Shown here in pieces: positions 16,526 through 25,110 of a stretch of 48,591 nucleotides of DNA (position 1 is the stretch's first letter; each line of letters opens with the position of its first letter). The position numbers were made by a program, and so were the translations under genes. The notes below the pieces were generated by a model. It saw only the letters and a program-made list of their open reading frames with translations, did no database searches and was not told where the DNA came from. The DNA comes from SZUA-254 sp964596065 (GTDB lineage Bacteria > Bacteroidota > Ignavibacteria > UBA10030 > SZUA-254), in assembly GCA_964596065.1 (NCBI GenBank), contig CAZQSM010000009.1, positions 1 to 48,591 on the forward strand, written 5' to 3'.

Positions 16526-18606
16526 GCGCGCGGACCCGCCTGCTGTTGCCGGTGATCCTGCTGGCCCTGTCGTGGTCCACCGCCCCGGGCGGGGGCCCGG
16601 ACAGCGACGCCGATCGTCGACGGGACAAGCTCCGGACGATCCTGCGGGCCCGGGACCTCCGCGACGGCGCCGACCCGCTCCTCCGGCAGTATCTCTACGA
16701 CCGGGACACGCTCGTCCGGTTGAACGCCACGCTGGCCTACGGCAGCCTCCAGGACACCGCCGCGCTCCAGGACCTCCTGAACAACCTGGTCGACGCCCCG
16801 GCGGACGTGGAGGAAGCGGCGGCGTTCGCGATCGGACAGACGGGCGCCCTCCTCGGGGCGGAGTCGCTGGCGTCGCTCGAACACGACCTGATCTGGACCA
16901 GGTTGGACCGGACCTCGGCTCGCGCGCGCCTGATCGGGGAGATCGGAAAATTCGGCACCGCACAGGGCCTGACCGACCTCGTCCTCCGGCTGGGCGCCGG
17001 CCGGCGGGAGGACCGCCCGGCGTTGCTGATGTCGATCGCCCGCTTTGCCATCCGGAGGGTGACCACCCCCGAGGCGACGGGTCTCGCGCTCGAAAGCCTC
17101 CTCGATCAACCGTCCGGCGCCTGGAACGCTGCCTACGCCCTCCAGCGGATCGGCGATCATCCCCGGATCCGCGCGGAAGTTCCACGGCTTATCGGCGCGG
17201 CGAGGCACCGGGATCCGCTCGTCAGGATGCAGATCGCGGCCCTGTTCGGAAAATTGAAGGGGGATTCCACGCTCACGGAACCCCTCGTCGACCTCGCCAG
17301 GTTCGATCCAGACTGGCGGGTGAGGGTGAACGCCATCCGGGCCCTCGGCGCGTTTCCACCCGACCGGCGGATCTCCGCGACGCTGGACGGCCTCCTCGCC
17401 GACGAAAACGCCTACATCGTGCTCGCGGCCCTCACCGTCGCGGGTTCCCACGGTGTTCCGGCGGGCACGCTCCCGGCCGAGCTCGAAGGATTGGTGCCCG
17501 CAATCCGCGATCTCGCGACCGGCAGGGACCGTGGGCACCGGTGGCAGTACCGGAGCGAGGCGGCGGCGGCCCTCGCCCGTCTCCTGGGCGGAAGCGCGTT
17601 GCCGGACCTTCGCGTCGCCGCGCCCGACGAACCGCTGCTCCGGGCGGGATTGCTCGGTGCGCTGGCCGCGACGGGATCGAAGGACGCGCTCGGCGATATC
17701 TCCGCGCGTCTCGGGGACCCGTCCCCCCTGATCAGCAGGAGCGCGCTCGAAGCGCTCCACTTGCTCGCGCTGCAGCACCCGGCGGACACTCAGCTTTCAG
17801 CCGCCTCGTTCAACGCCAGCGTCGCGGCGCTCGGCTCGGGCGACATGGCGGTGACGACCACCGCGGCGGCGAACCTTGGCGATTCGCTGCTGCTGCGACG
17901 GGAATCGGTGCCCGCGCTCGCTGGTGCGCTGGGCAGGCTCCGTTCCCCGGCCGACATCGAGGCCATACAGGAAATCTGCAGGACGTTGGGGAAGCTGGGG
18001 GACCCGCGCGCCGTCGGGGCGCTGGAGTCCCTGAGGAACTCCGGGGACGCGCCTGCCGCGCTCGCCGCCTCCGGAGCGCTCAGGGCCATCACCGGCGCGG
18101 ACCCGGCGTCAGTGGCCGCGGTCCGCCGGGAACCGCTCCGCGTCGATTTCGATTTCGAAACGCTCGAGGGCCTGCCCGACACGATCGCGATGGTGCTTGA
18201 AACCAACCGGGGGGAGGTCCGGTTGGAATGGTACCGGAACGCGGCGCCGTTTACGATCCTGAGCCTGCTGAAGCTGGCCGAGGGGGAGGGGTTCTACCGC
18301 GGCCTGCTGTTCCACCGCGTCGTCCCGAATTTCGTGGTGCAGGGGGGCGATCCGCGCGGAGACGGGTGGGGCGGGCCGGGATACGCGCTCCGGTCGGAGT
18401 TTTCCCCTCTCTCCTACGAAACCGGGACGATCGGGATCGCGAGCGCGGGTAAGGACACAGAAGGGTCCCAGTTCTTCATCACCCAGTCGCCCCAGCCGCA
18501 TCTCGACGGCAGGTACACGATCATCGGTCGGGTCGTGGAGGGGATGGAGGTCGTCGATCAGATCCAGGTGGGCGACCGCATTCTCGACATCGCCAGGCGG
18601 CGCTGA
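16522..18606 (+). CDS. Exported HEAT-repeat protein with C-terminal cyclophilin-type prolyl isomerase
   Basis: This 694-residue protein has a signal peptide (TRLLLPVILLALSWSTAPG), then about 500 residues of alpha-helical HEAT-like repeats (for example RLNATLAYGSLQDTAALQDL, VRMQIAALFGKL, VRVNAIRALGAF). The last 140 or so residues form a cyclophilin domain. Its active-site features are present: FHRVVPNFVVQGGDP with the catalytic Arg, GSQFFIT, and HLDGRYTIIGRV. Cyclophilins speed peptidyl-prolyl isomerisation. The HEAT scaffold probably binds client proteins in the periplasm. This fusion is found in FCB genomes. It overlaps tatD by 4 nt and is convergent with the DUF4835 gene. Confidence 0.88.
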   Translation: MSARTRLLLPVILLALSWSTAPGGGPDSDADRRRDKLRTILRARDLRDGADPLLRQYLYDRDTLVRLNATLAYGSLQDTAALQDLLNNLVDAPADVEEAAAFAIGQTGALLGAESLASLEHDLIWTRLDRTSARARLIGEIGKFGTAQGLTDLVLRLGAGRREDRPALLMSIARFAIRRVTTPEATGLALESLLDQPSGAWNAAYALQRIGDHPRIRAEVPRLIGAARHRDPLVRMQIAALFGKLKGDSTLTEPLVDLARFDPDWRVRVNAIRALGAFPPDRRISATLDGLLADENAYIVLAALTVAGSHGVPAGTLPAELEGLVPAIRDLATGRDRGHRWQYRSEAAAALARLLGGSALPDLRVAAPDEPLLRAGLLGALAATGSKDALGDISARLGDPSPLISRSALEALHLLALQHPADTQLSAASFNASVAALGSGDMAVTTTAAANLGDSLLLRRESVPALAGALGRLRSPADIEAIQEICRTLGKLGDPRAVGALESLRNSGDAPAALAASGALRAITGADPASVAAVRREPLRVDFDFETLEGLPDTIAMVLETNRGEVRLEWYRNAAPFTILSLLKLAEGEGFYRGLLFHRVVPNFVVQGGDPRGDGWGGPGYALRSEFSPLSYETGTIGIASAGKDTEGSQFFITQSPQPHLDGRYTIIGRVVEGMEVVDQIQVGDRILDIARRR

Positions 18607-18645
18607 GGGGGCCGGCGGGGGGAAGAGCGCCCGCGTCGGTGGAGG

Positions 18646-19536
18646 CTATTCGATCCGGTCCCGCATCTCCTCGTACGTCTGACGGTGGCCGGGATCGATG
18701 GCCATCAGCGTGGTGAACACCGACGGGTCAGGATAACCCCGGAACGTGTCGGCGATTTCCAGGAACTTCGTGTCGAAGAAAATCTTGATGACGAGGCTCG
18801 GCTGGTTCGTCCGCGCCGTGATCAGGCCGATTTTTTCCAACGCCCCGAGGATGTTCTTCTTCGCCTTCTCCTCGTCATGGTAAAAGAGATCGAGTCCGCG
18901 GTAATGGTACCGGTAGAGGGCCTCCCGCACGTCCTCGTATTTCGGACTGAGCAATTCGTCGATGTACTGTCCCCGCGAATACGACGTGGGGGACCCCGCC
19001 TCCCATCCTGATCCTCCCGACCGCGCGGTGTGCACCACGTTCATCGCCTTCTCGAAGTAGGGCACTCCCGCGCCCTCCTGGTACGATTCAAAATCGAGTC
19101 CGATGACCACGTACGAATAGAAATCAATGAAGCTCAGGAGCGGATCGAAGACGGTTTCATCGTGGAGGATCTGCTTGTTCGGCTCGTACTCGAACTCCCA
19201 TTTGTCGTCCATCACCCGCAGGAGCGCCGTGTTCTTCTCCGACCGGTAGACCCGGCGCTGGCTCCCGATGAACGCCTGCGCGATGTACCGGTTCTGCCGG
19301 GGGGAGCCCTGGAACGAAATGTTCATCGTCCAGGAGATTTTTTCGCCGCCCAGGTCTTCGTTGGTCCAGCGGTAGGAGTTGACGTAGTTCGTCAGCTGCG
19401 CCTCGAAGTCCCGCAGATTCTCCCTGGCCTCGGCGGTGAGGAGTTCCGTGTTCATCGTGACGGTGCACTCGAGCTCCTGGGAGGCGGCGCCTGCAGCGGA
19501 GACGAGGAAGAGGGCGGTGAGGAGCAGGGATTTCAT
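18646..19536 (-). CDS. DUF4835-type secreted protein
   Basis: This 296-residue protein begins with a clear signal peptide (MKSLLLTALFLVSAAGAASQ) and continues with ELECTVTMNTELLTA, NYVNSYRWTNEDL and a SWTMNISFQGSPRQNRY segment, all typical of DUF4835. The family is largely restricted to Bacteroidota/Chlorobi-like bacteria, and its function is unknown. The frame runs farther upstream, but the added residues are low-complexity Arg/Pro, so the signal-peptide ATG at 19536 is chosen. The predicted promoter leaves a leader of about 16 nt. Confidence 0.88.
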   Translation of the reverse strand: MKSLLLTALFLVSAAGAASQELECTVTMNTELLTAEARENLRDFEAQLTNYVNSYRWTNEDLGGEKISWTMNISFQGSPRQNRYIAQAFIGSQRRVYRSEKNTALLRVMDDKWEFEYEPNKQILHDETVFDPLLSFIDFYSYVVIGLDFESYQEGAGVPYFEKAMNVVHTARSGGSGWEAGSPTSYSRGQYIDELLSPKYEDVREALYRYHYRGLDLFYHDEEKAKKNILGALEKIGLITARTNQPSLVIKIFFDTKFLEIADTFRGYPDPSVFTTLMAIDPGHRQTYEEMRDRIE

Positions 19537-19558
19537 AGGTGTCCGATGGTGATCAGGT

Positions 19559-19587
19559 AATATATCGAATTGCCGTCTGTACTTCAA
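19559..19587 (-). promoter_or_regulatory. Predicted promoter of the DUF4835 gene
   Basis: On the minus strand, TTGAAG (19587-19582), 17 bp, TATATT (19564-19559). The start is near 19552. Confidence 0.65.
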
Positions 19588-19612
19588 CATTCCCTCCCGG
19601 GAAGGAGGTTCC

Positions 19613-20419
19613 ATGCGCGCCGCATCCCTGGCGATCCTGGCGCTTTCAATCGCGACACCGGCGGGAGGACAGCACCGCCTCGACCCCGTGGCCCGGGCCT
19701 CCGGGGGGGTCTGGCTGAGGGGCGGAGGGGATCCGTGGGCCGTCCTCGGGGCAGCGCCGCTCCTGGCGACCGTACCGGTCGCGCGGTCCGGGATCGCCAC
19801 TTTCCCGGCGCCCTGGGGCCTCTCCGAACTCTCCGGCTACGCCGCGGTGTTCGCCCTGCCCGCCGGTCCCGGCGCGGTCGGCGTCGCCCTGACCCGGACG
19901 GGGTTCGATCTTCTTTCGGAGACGACCGTCAGCCTCGCCTTCGGCGGCCGGGCCGGGATCGTACTCTACGGGTTGACCGCGAGGTACCGCGCCCTCCGGA
20001 TCGAGCGCTATGGGTTCGCGTGGATTCCCGGGGTTGACGCGGCAGTGGTGATCGGGACGGCCGGATGGCTTCGCTGGGGGATCCGCGTGAGCGACATCAT
20101 CGGCGTGCCCGTCGGGCGGACAGGCGAACGAACCCGGGAAGGGGTGAGCCTCGCACTGAATGTCGGGCCGCCCGGAGGGCCGGTCCTGGCGATGCAGCTC
20201 GGGCGGGAGGAGGACGGACGGCTCTCCACGTCCGCCGGATTGTCGTACGGCCGCGGCGGCGCCCTGGGGCTGTTGCTCGGGACCTCCGGCGCCTTTGACC
20301 GGATCCATTGCGGGCTCGAGATCACTCCCGGGTCGGTCAGCGTCGGTTACGGCGCGCTGGTGCACCCCGTGCTCGGGGTGAGCCACTCCGTCTGGATCGG
20401 GTTCGGGGCCGGGCCGTGA
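19613..20419 (+). CDS. PorV/FadL-like predicted outer-membrane barrel protein
   Basis: This 268-residue protein has a short signal peptide (RAASLAILALSIATPAGGQ) and a body of alternating amphipathic strands rich in Gly and aromatics, with a PorV/PorQ-like flow (ELSGYAAVFALPAGPGAVGVAL, then GFDLLSETTVSLAFG). I recognise no catalytic motif. An AAGGAGG ribosome site precedes the ATG. The stop overlaps the GTG of the next barrel gene (GTGA), so the pair is translationally coupled and may work together. A type IX secretion role is possible for PorV-like proteins but is not shown here. Confidence 0.7.
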   Translation: MRAASLAILALSIATPAGGQHRLDPVARASGGVWLRGGGDPWAVLGAAPLLATVPVARSGIATFPAPWGLSELSGYAAVFALPAGPGAVGVALTRTGFDLLSETTVSLAFGGRAGIVLYGLTARYRALRIERYGFAWIPGVDAAVVIGTAGWLRWGIRVSDIIGVPVGRTGERTREGVSLALNVGPPGGPVLAMQLGREEDGRLSTSAGLSYGRGGALGLLLGTSGAFDRIHCGLEITPGSVSVGYGALVHPVLGVSHSVWIGFGAGP

Positions 20420-22230
20420 CGCGGCCCCGCCGGACGGCGGCGGGAGCGGGGACCGTCGTCGTGTTGCTGCTCTTCGTCATCCCCCCGCTCCCGGCGCAGG
20501 AGGCGGAAACGCCCCCACCCGGTCCGGACGAAGTGGAGGACTCCCTCGGCCTATCGGCCCTCGACGAACAGTTCGCGGGGTCGGGTGAGGGTGACGAACT
20601 CGAACGGGAGGCGCCGCCCGCGGGCCGGAGGAGGCGGGACGAGGGGTGGCGCCTCCGCTGGAGGTTGCGCGCGACGGGACTGCTCCAGGAGCCCGCGGGG
20701 CATGCCGAAGGCATCTACGCCGGCGACCGGTTGAAAACCTCCCAGAGGCTCCTGGTGCGGAAGGGGGAGGCGTTCCGGTCCGGGATCCTCACCGACAAGG
20801 ACCCCGGGGAGCGCAGCCACGCCGATTTCGTCTCCGGTGTCGTCTCGTTCGGCGGCCTCCCATTCGGGTCCACGATGACGCTCGGGGACTTCCGCGTCAG
20901 GGCCGGGCAGGGGATGCTCTTCGGCAGCGCCCGCTCCTTCGGGAAGGGCGCCGCGGTGATCGAACCGGCGTTGCGCGACGCGTGGGGCCTTCCCGACGGG
21001 TTGTCGTCGGACGAGACGCATTTTTTCAGGGGCGCCGCGGTGGAATCGGCCGCGGGTCCGGTGTCGCTCCTGTTCTTCGGATCGATACGGCAGCTCTCAG
21101 CACGTCTCACGGGCGACGGGCGGTTTGCCGGTATCGACGAGTCGGGTTACCACCGTACCGGGACCGAGATCGGTCGCAGGGGCTCGGCGACCGACCGGGC
21201 GTTCGGCGGGGCGATACGGTGGAAGGCCGGCGACCGTCTGTCGGCAGGGGTCAACGTTCTCCGGTCGGCCCTGAGCCTGCGCGAGGGCGGCGGCCCCGCG
21301 GCGTTCCCGCCCGTCGTCCGCCGGGCTTCGGCCGACCTGCGGCTCGGCATCGCTTCGTTGACGTTGTTCTGCGAAGTCGTCGCCGGCGAATCGCGGCCCC
21401 CCTGGATCGCGGGGGCGCTCTTCGCGCCATCAGGAAACGCGAGGGTCGTGATCGTCCGGCGCGCGCTGCCCGATGCGCCGGACCGTTTGCGGACGTTCGG
21501 GTTCGCGGACGGTTCGACCGGGCGGAACGAGGCCGGCACCTACGTCGGCGTGGAGATGGTCCCCGCCCGGGCCCTGACGGTCGGCGGTTACCTCGATCTC
21601 CATTCGAGGGTCGCGCCCGTCGGGGGCGCGGTCCATCCTCCCGCGGGCGTCGATCGGCTGGTCTCGATCGGCTGGGAGCCGGAACGAGGGTTCGGCGTCG
21701 AGGCGCGGTTCCGTTCGCGGGACGCCGAGGTGACCGCGGATCCGGTCGAAAACGGGAGCCCGGCGCCGCCGCGGAACGTCGTCCGCAGCGAACGGTCGCT
21801 CCGGGCCGGGGTCCGGTGGAATCCGGCGGGCGGGGTGGAATGCCGGGCGCGGGCCGAGTATTCCCGATCGTCGTTCGCGGACGGCGGGGACCGCGCGCAG
21901 GGAGGAATGATCTACGCCGGTCTGGGTCTCGAACCCGCGCGCGGCGTCAGCGTACAATACCGGCTGTCGTTGTTCGCCGCCGGCTCCCGTGATACGAGAA
22001 TCTACAGCGCGGAGCCGGACCTTCCCGGGACGCTGACCAACACGGCACTCACGGGCGAGGGGACCCGCTGGTACCTGATCTGTTCCATCCGGGTTTCGGG
22101 GCACCTCCGGTGCACCGTGAAATTTTCCAGGCTCCGGCAGGAGGACCTCTCGCGCATCGGCTCCGGCCCGTCTGAACTCCCGTCGAACGTCGCGGAGCGG
22201 GCGGGGATTCAGCTGGACCTGACGCTGTAG
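20416..22230 (+). CDS. Predicted outer-membrane beta-barrel protein
   Basis: This 604-residue protein starts at GTG 20416, giving a signal peptide (GTVVVLLLFVIPPLPAQ), an acidic low-complexity linker (about 30-70) and a long barrel. The segment GDFRVRAGQGMLFGSARSFGKGA resembles the barrel part of FCB helix-hairpin-helix outer-membrane proteins (in which GDYxVRFGQG is common), but no ComEA-like HhH region is visible in the N-terminal part. The protein ends in the aromatic-poor strand GIQLDLTL. It overlaps the PorV-like gene by 4 nt. Its function is unknown, perhaps in surface structure or uptake. Confidence 0.7.
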   Translation: MTRPRRTAAGAGTVVVLLLFVIPPLPAQEAETPPPGPDEVEDSLGLSALDEQFAGSGEGDELEREAPPAGRRRRDEGWRLRWRLRATGLLQEPAGHAEGIYAGDRLKTSQRLLVRKGEAFRSGILTDKDPGERSHADFVSGVVSFGGLPFGSTMTLGDFRVRAGQGMLFGSARSFGKGAAVIEPALRDAWGLPDGLSSDETHFFRGAAVESAAGPVSLLFFGSIRQLSARLTGDGRFAGIDESGYHRTGTEIGRRGSATDRAFGGAIRWKAGDRLSAGVNVLRSALSLREGGGPAAFPPVVRRASADLRLGIASLTLFCEVVAGESRPPWIAGALFAPSGNARVVIVRRALPDAPDRLRTFGFADGSTGRNEAGTYVGVEMVPARALTVGGYLDLHSRVAPVGGAVHPPAGVDRLVSIGWEPERGFGVEARFRSRDAEVTADPVENGSPAPPRNVVRSERSLRAGVRWNPAGGVECRARAEYSRSSFADGGDRAQGGMIYAGLGLEPARGVSVQYRLSLFAAGSRDTRIYSAEPDLPGTLTNTALTGEGTRWYLICSIRVSGHLRCTVKFSRLRQEDLSRIGSGPSELPSNVAERAGIQLDLTL

Positions 22231-22273
22231 GCGCCGCAGGCCGGCTCCCCGGGACGTTGAAATCCCGTTTGTT

Positions 22274-22301
22274 TTGAGGTTCGACCCCTTTTTTGTATTT
22301 T
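22274..22301 (+). promoter_or_regulatory. Predicted promoter of mnmA
   Basis: TTGAGG (22274-22279), 16 bp, TATTTT (22296-22301). The start near 22308 leaves about 4 nt before the ATG at 22312, and there is no Shine-Dalgarno sequence. Confidence 0.5.
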
Positions 22302-22311
22302 TATCAACCCC

Positions 22312-23424
22312 ATGACCCTGAATCCCGCACATACCAAAGTCGTGATCGCGATGAGCGGCGGGGTGGACTCGTCGGTGGCCGCGTGCCTCCTCAAGCGGGA
22401 GGGCTATGACGTCGTCGGGATCACGATGAAGACCTACGCGTTCGACGAGGTCGGGGGCAATGTCGGAAACGAGACGAGCTGCTGCGGCCTCGACGCGTTC
22501 AACGACGCGCGGCGGGTGGCCGTCCACCTCGGCATCCCCCATTACGTCGTCGATTTTACCGCCGAGTTCGAGTCGAGCGTGATCGAAAATTTCGAGGCGG
22601 AATATTTCAGGGGGAGGACCCCGAACCCCTGCGTCATCTGCAACAGGACCATCAAGTGGGGGGCGCTCCTCCGGAAGGCGGAATCGCTCGGGGCCACGCA
22701 CCTCGCCACCGGCCATTACGCGAGGACCGGGTACGACGAGGCGACCGGACGGTACCGCGTCCTCCGCGCGCTCCACCGGCCCAAGGACCAGTCGTACGCA
22801 CTCTGGGGCCTCGGCCAGGAGGCCCTCTCGAAGACGCTGTTTCCCCTCGGAACGCTGACGAAGGAGGAGGTCCGGGCGGTCGCGAGGGAGAACGGGATCC
22901 CCACCGCGGAAAAGGAGGAAAGCTTCGAGATCTGTTTCGTCGCGGACAACGATTATCGCCGGTTCATCGCGGAGCGGCACCCCCTCCGCTCCGCGATGAT
23001 CCCGGCCGGGGAGATCCGGCACGCCGGGCGGCGCGTCGGCGTGCACACCGGCTATCCCAACTATACCATCGGCCAGCGGAGCGGCATCGGCGCCTTCGGC
23101 CGAAGGATGTACGTCACATCGATCCACCCCGACACCAACACCATCGGCGTCGGCGACGCCGGAGAACTGATGAAACGGTCGCTCCTGGCCGGCGGGGTCA
23201 ACCTGGTCTCCCTCCCGTCGGTCCCCGACGGGATGCCGGTGTCCGCGCAGATCCGGTACCGCGACGAACCGGGCGATGCGATCCTTCGCCACGCCGGGGA
23301 GGGCCTCATCAGGATCGACTTTCGCGAACCGAAGCGCGCGATCACCCCGGGGCAGTCGGTCGTGTTCTACGACGGGGACCTGCTCCTCGGCGGCGCGCTG
23401 ATCGACCGGGCGTGCGAACCGTAG
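22312..23424 (+). CDS. mnmA: tRNA-specific 2-thiouridylase
   Basis: This 370-residue MnmA/TrmU inserts sulfur at C2 of the wobble uridine (U34) of tRNA-Lys, -Glu and -Gln. The PP-loop SGGVDSSVA (15-23) binds ATP. The two catalytic cysteines are C107 (NPCVICN) and C208 (FEICFV), which form the persulfide/disulfide pair. GHYAR (135-139) and the C-terminal barrel beginning with PSVPDGMPVSAQIRYR are as in the family. The CC pair in ETSCCGLDAFNDAR is common in FCB and Firmicute homologs. It starts almost at the predicted transcription start. The carboxylase gene follows 39 nt downstream. Confidence 0.96.
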   Translation: MTLNPAHTKVVIAMSGGVDSSVAACLLKREGYDVVGITMKTYAFDEVGGNVGNETSCCGLDAFNDARRVAVHLGIPHYVVDFTAEFESSVIENFEAEYFRGRTPNPCVICNRTIKWGALLRKAESLGATHLATGHYARTGYDEATGRYRVLRALHRPKDQSYALWGLGQEALSKTLFPLGTLTKEEVRAVARENGIPTAEKEESFEICFVADNDYRRFIAERHPLRSAMIPAGEIRHAGRRVGVHTGYPNYTIGQRSGIGAFGRRMYVTSIHPDTNTIGVGDAGELMKRSLLAGGVNLVSLPSVPDGMPVSAQIRYRDEPGDAILRHAGEGLIRIDFREPKRAITPGQSVVFYDGDLLLGGALIDRACEP

Positions 23425-23463
23425 CGCCGGCGCCCGACACCCCAACAACCAGGACAGGAGTCA

Positions 23464-25020
23464 ATGGAACCGAAGAAGCGGGACGCGCTGAAGGAGCTCC
23501 GCGAGCTCAAGGAGAAGTCCCTCGCCGGCGGCGGGGCGAAGCGGGTCGAGGAACAGCACGGGAAGGGGAAGCTGACGGCGCGGGAACGCCTCGACGTCCT
23601 CCTCGACGCCGGTTCCTTCGACGAGGTGGACGCCCTCGTCGAGCACCGGTCCTCCGATTTCGGCCTCGACCGGCAGCGGATACCCGGGGACGGCGTCGTC
23701 ACCGGTTCAGGAAGGATCTTCGGCCGGCTGGTGTTCGTGTTCAGCCAGGATTTCACGGTGTTCGGCGGCTCGCTCTCGGAGGCGCACGCCGAGAAGATCT
23801 GCAAGGTCATGGACCTCGCGGTGAAGGTGGGGGCGCCGGTGATCGGCCTGAACGATTCCGGGGGGGCGCGCATCCAGGAGGGGGTCGTCAGCCTGGGCGG
23901 GTACGCGGATATCTTCCTCCGGAACACGCTCGTCTCGGGCGTCATCCCGCAGATCTCGGCCGTAATGGGACCGTGCGCGGGCGGCGCGGTCTATTCCCCG
24001 GCGATCACCGATTTCACCTTCATGGTGAAGAACACCAGTTACATGTTCGTCACCGGCCCGAACGTCGTCAAGACGGTCACGCACGAGGACGTTTCGTTCG
24101 AGGACCTCGGCGGGGCGATGACGCACGCGTCGAAGTCGGGGGTGGCGCATTTCGCGTGCGAAAACGAAATCGAATGCCTCCGGGCCATCCGGCGCCTCAT
24201 CACCTTCATCCCGTCCAACAATCTCGCGGAGCTCCCGGCCGTGGCCTGCGGTGACGATCCCGAGCGGCGGGAACAACGCCTCAACACACTCATCCCGGAA
24301 AATCCCAACAAGCCGTACGACATGAAGGAGGTCGTACGGCTGATCGTCGACGACGCCGATTTCTTCGAGGTACACGAGCACTACGCGCCCAACATCATCG
24401 TGGGGTTCGCGCGGCTCGGCGGCCGGCCCGTCGGCATCGTCGCCAACCAGCCCGCCGTGCTCGCCGGCGTCCTCGACATCGACTCGTCGGTCAAGGCCGC
24501 GCGGTTCGTCCGGTTCTGCGACGCCTTCAACATCCCCCTCGTGGTGTTCGAGGACGTCCCCGGCTTCCTGCCGGGCACGGAGCAGGAGTGGCGCGGCATC
24601 ATCAGGAATGGCGCGAAACTGCTCTACGCGTTCGCGGAGGCGACGGTTCCGAAGGTCACCGTCATCACGAGGAAAGCGTACGGCGGGGCCTACGACGTCA
24701 TGAACTCCCGCCACATCCGCGGGGATTTCAACGTCGCCTGGCCCGGCGCGGAGATCGCGGTGATGGGATCGAAAGGCGCGGTCGAGATCATCTTCAGGAA
24801 GGAGATCGAAAAATCGGCCGACCCCGAGGCCGCGCTCGCGGAAAAAGTCGAGGAGTACAGGCGAAAGTTCGCCAACCCGTACATCGCCGCGGCGAGGGGA
24901 TACCTCGACGACGTCATCGAGCCGGCAACAACCCGGGGACGGTTGATCCGGACGCTCGCGATGCTTCGCAACAAAGTCGACTCCAATCCGAAGAAAAAAC
25001 ACGGCAATATTCCCTTATAG
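23464..25020 (+). CDS. pccB: Acyl-CoA carboxylase beta (carboxyltransferase) subunit, propionyl-CoA type
   Basis: This 518-residue crotonase-fold carboxyltransferase moves CO2 from biotin to an acyl-CoA, most likely propionyl-CoA to methylmalonyl-CoA. The N-terminal block (ARERLDVLLDAGSFDEVD), the acyl-CoA oxyanion region (GLNDSGGARIQEGV and GPCAGGAVYSPAITDF) and the C-terminal block (VPGFLPGTEQEWRGIIRNGAKLLYAF, then TRKAYGGAYDVM) are all present at normal length. No biotin carboxylase or biotin carrier gene is nearby, so the alpha subunit must be encoded elsewhere. A methylmalonyl-CoA decarboxylase alpha subunit is an alternative reading. A GGACAGGAG ribosome site lies before the ATG. Confidence 0.9.
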   Translation: MEPKKRDALKELRELKEKSLAGGGAKRVEEQHGKGKLTARERLDVLLDAGSFDEVDALVEHRSSDFGLDRQRIPGDGVVTGSGRIFGRLVFVFSQDFTVFGGSLSEAHAEKICKVMDLAVKVGAPVIGLNDSGGARIQEGVVSLGGYADIFLRNTLVSGVIPQISAVMGPCAGGAVYSPAITDFTFMVKNTSYMFVTGPNVVKTVTHEDVSFEDLGGAMTHASKSGVAHFACENEIECLRAIRRLITFIPSNNLAELPAVACGDDPERREQRLNTLIPENPNKPYDMKEVVRLIVDDADFFEVHEHYAPNIIVGFARLGGRPVGIVANQPAVLAGVLDIDSSVKAARFVRFCDAFNIPLVVFEDVPGFLPGTEQEWRGIIRNGAKLLYAFAEATVPKVTVITRKAYGGAYDVMNSRHIRGDFNVAWPGAEIAVMGSKGAVEIIFRKEIEKSADPEAALAEKVEEYRRKFANPYIAAARGYLDDVIEPATTRGRLIRTLAMLRNKVDSNPKKKHGNIPL

Positions 25021-25054
25021 GTGTGCCCTTTATCACCGTCCGTTGAAAAACTCC

Positions 25055-25083
25055 TTGACTGTAGGGTCTCAAATCTCTATATT
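25055..25083 (+). promoter_or_regulatory. Predicted promoter of the MltD-like gene
   Basis: TTGACT (25055-25060), 17 bp, TATATT (25078-25083), one of the best matches in the window. An inverted repeat, CTCAAA (25068-25073) and TTTGAG (25084-25089), brackets the -10 box and could be an operator. The start near 25090 leaves about 21 nt before the ATG. Confidence 0.75.
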
Positions 25084-25110
25084 TTTGAGGATTTTTATTA
25101 AATAAGTAAA

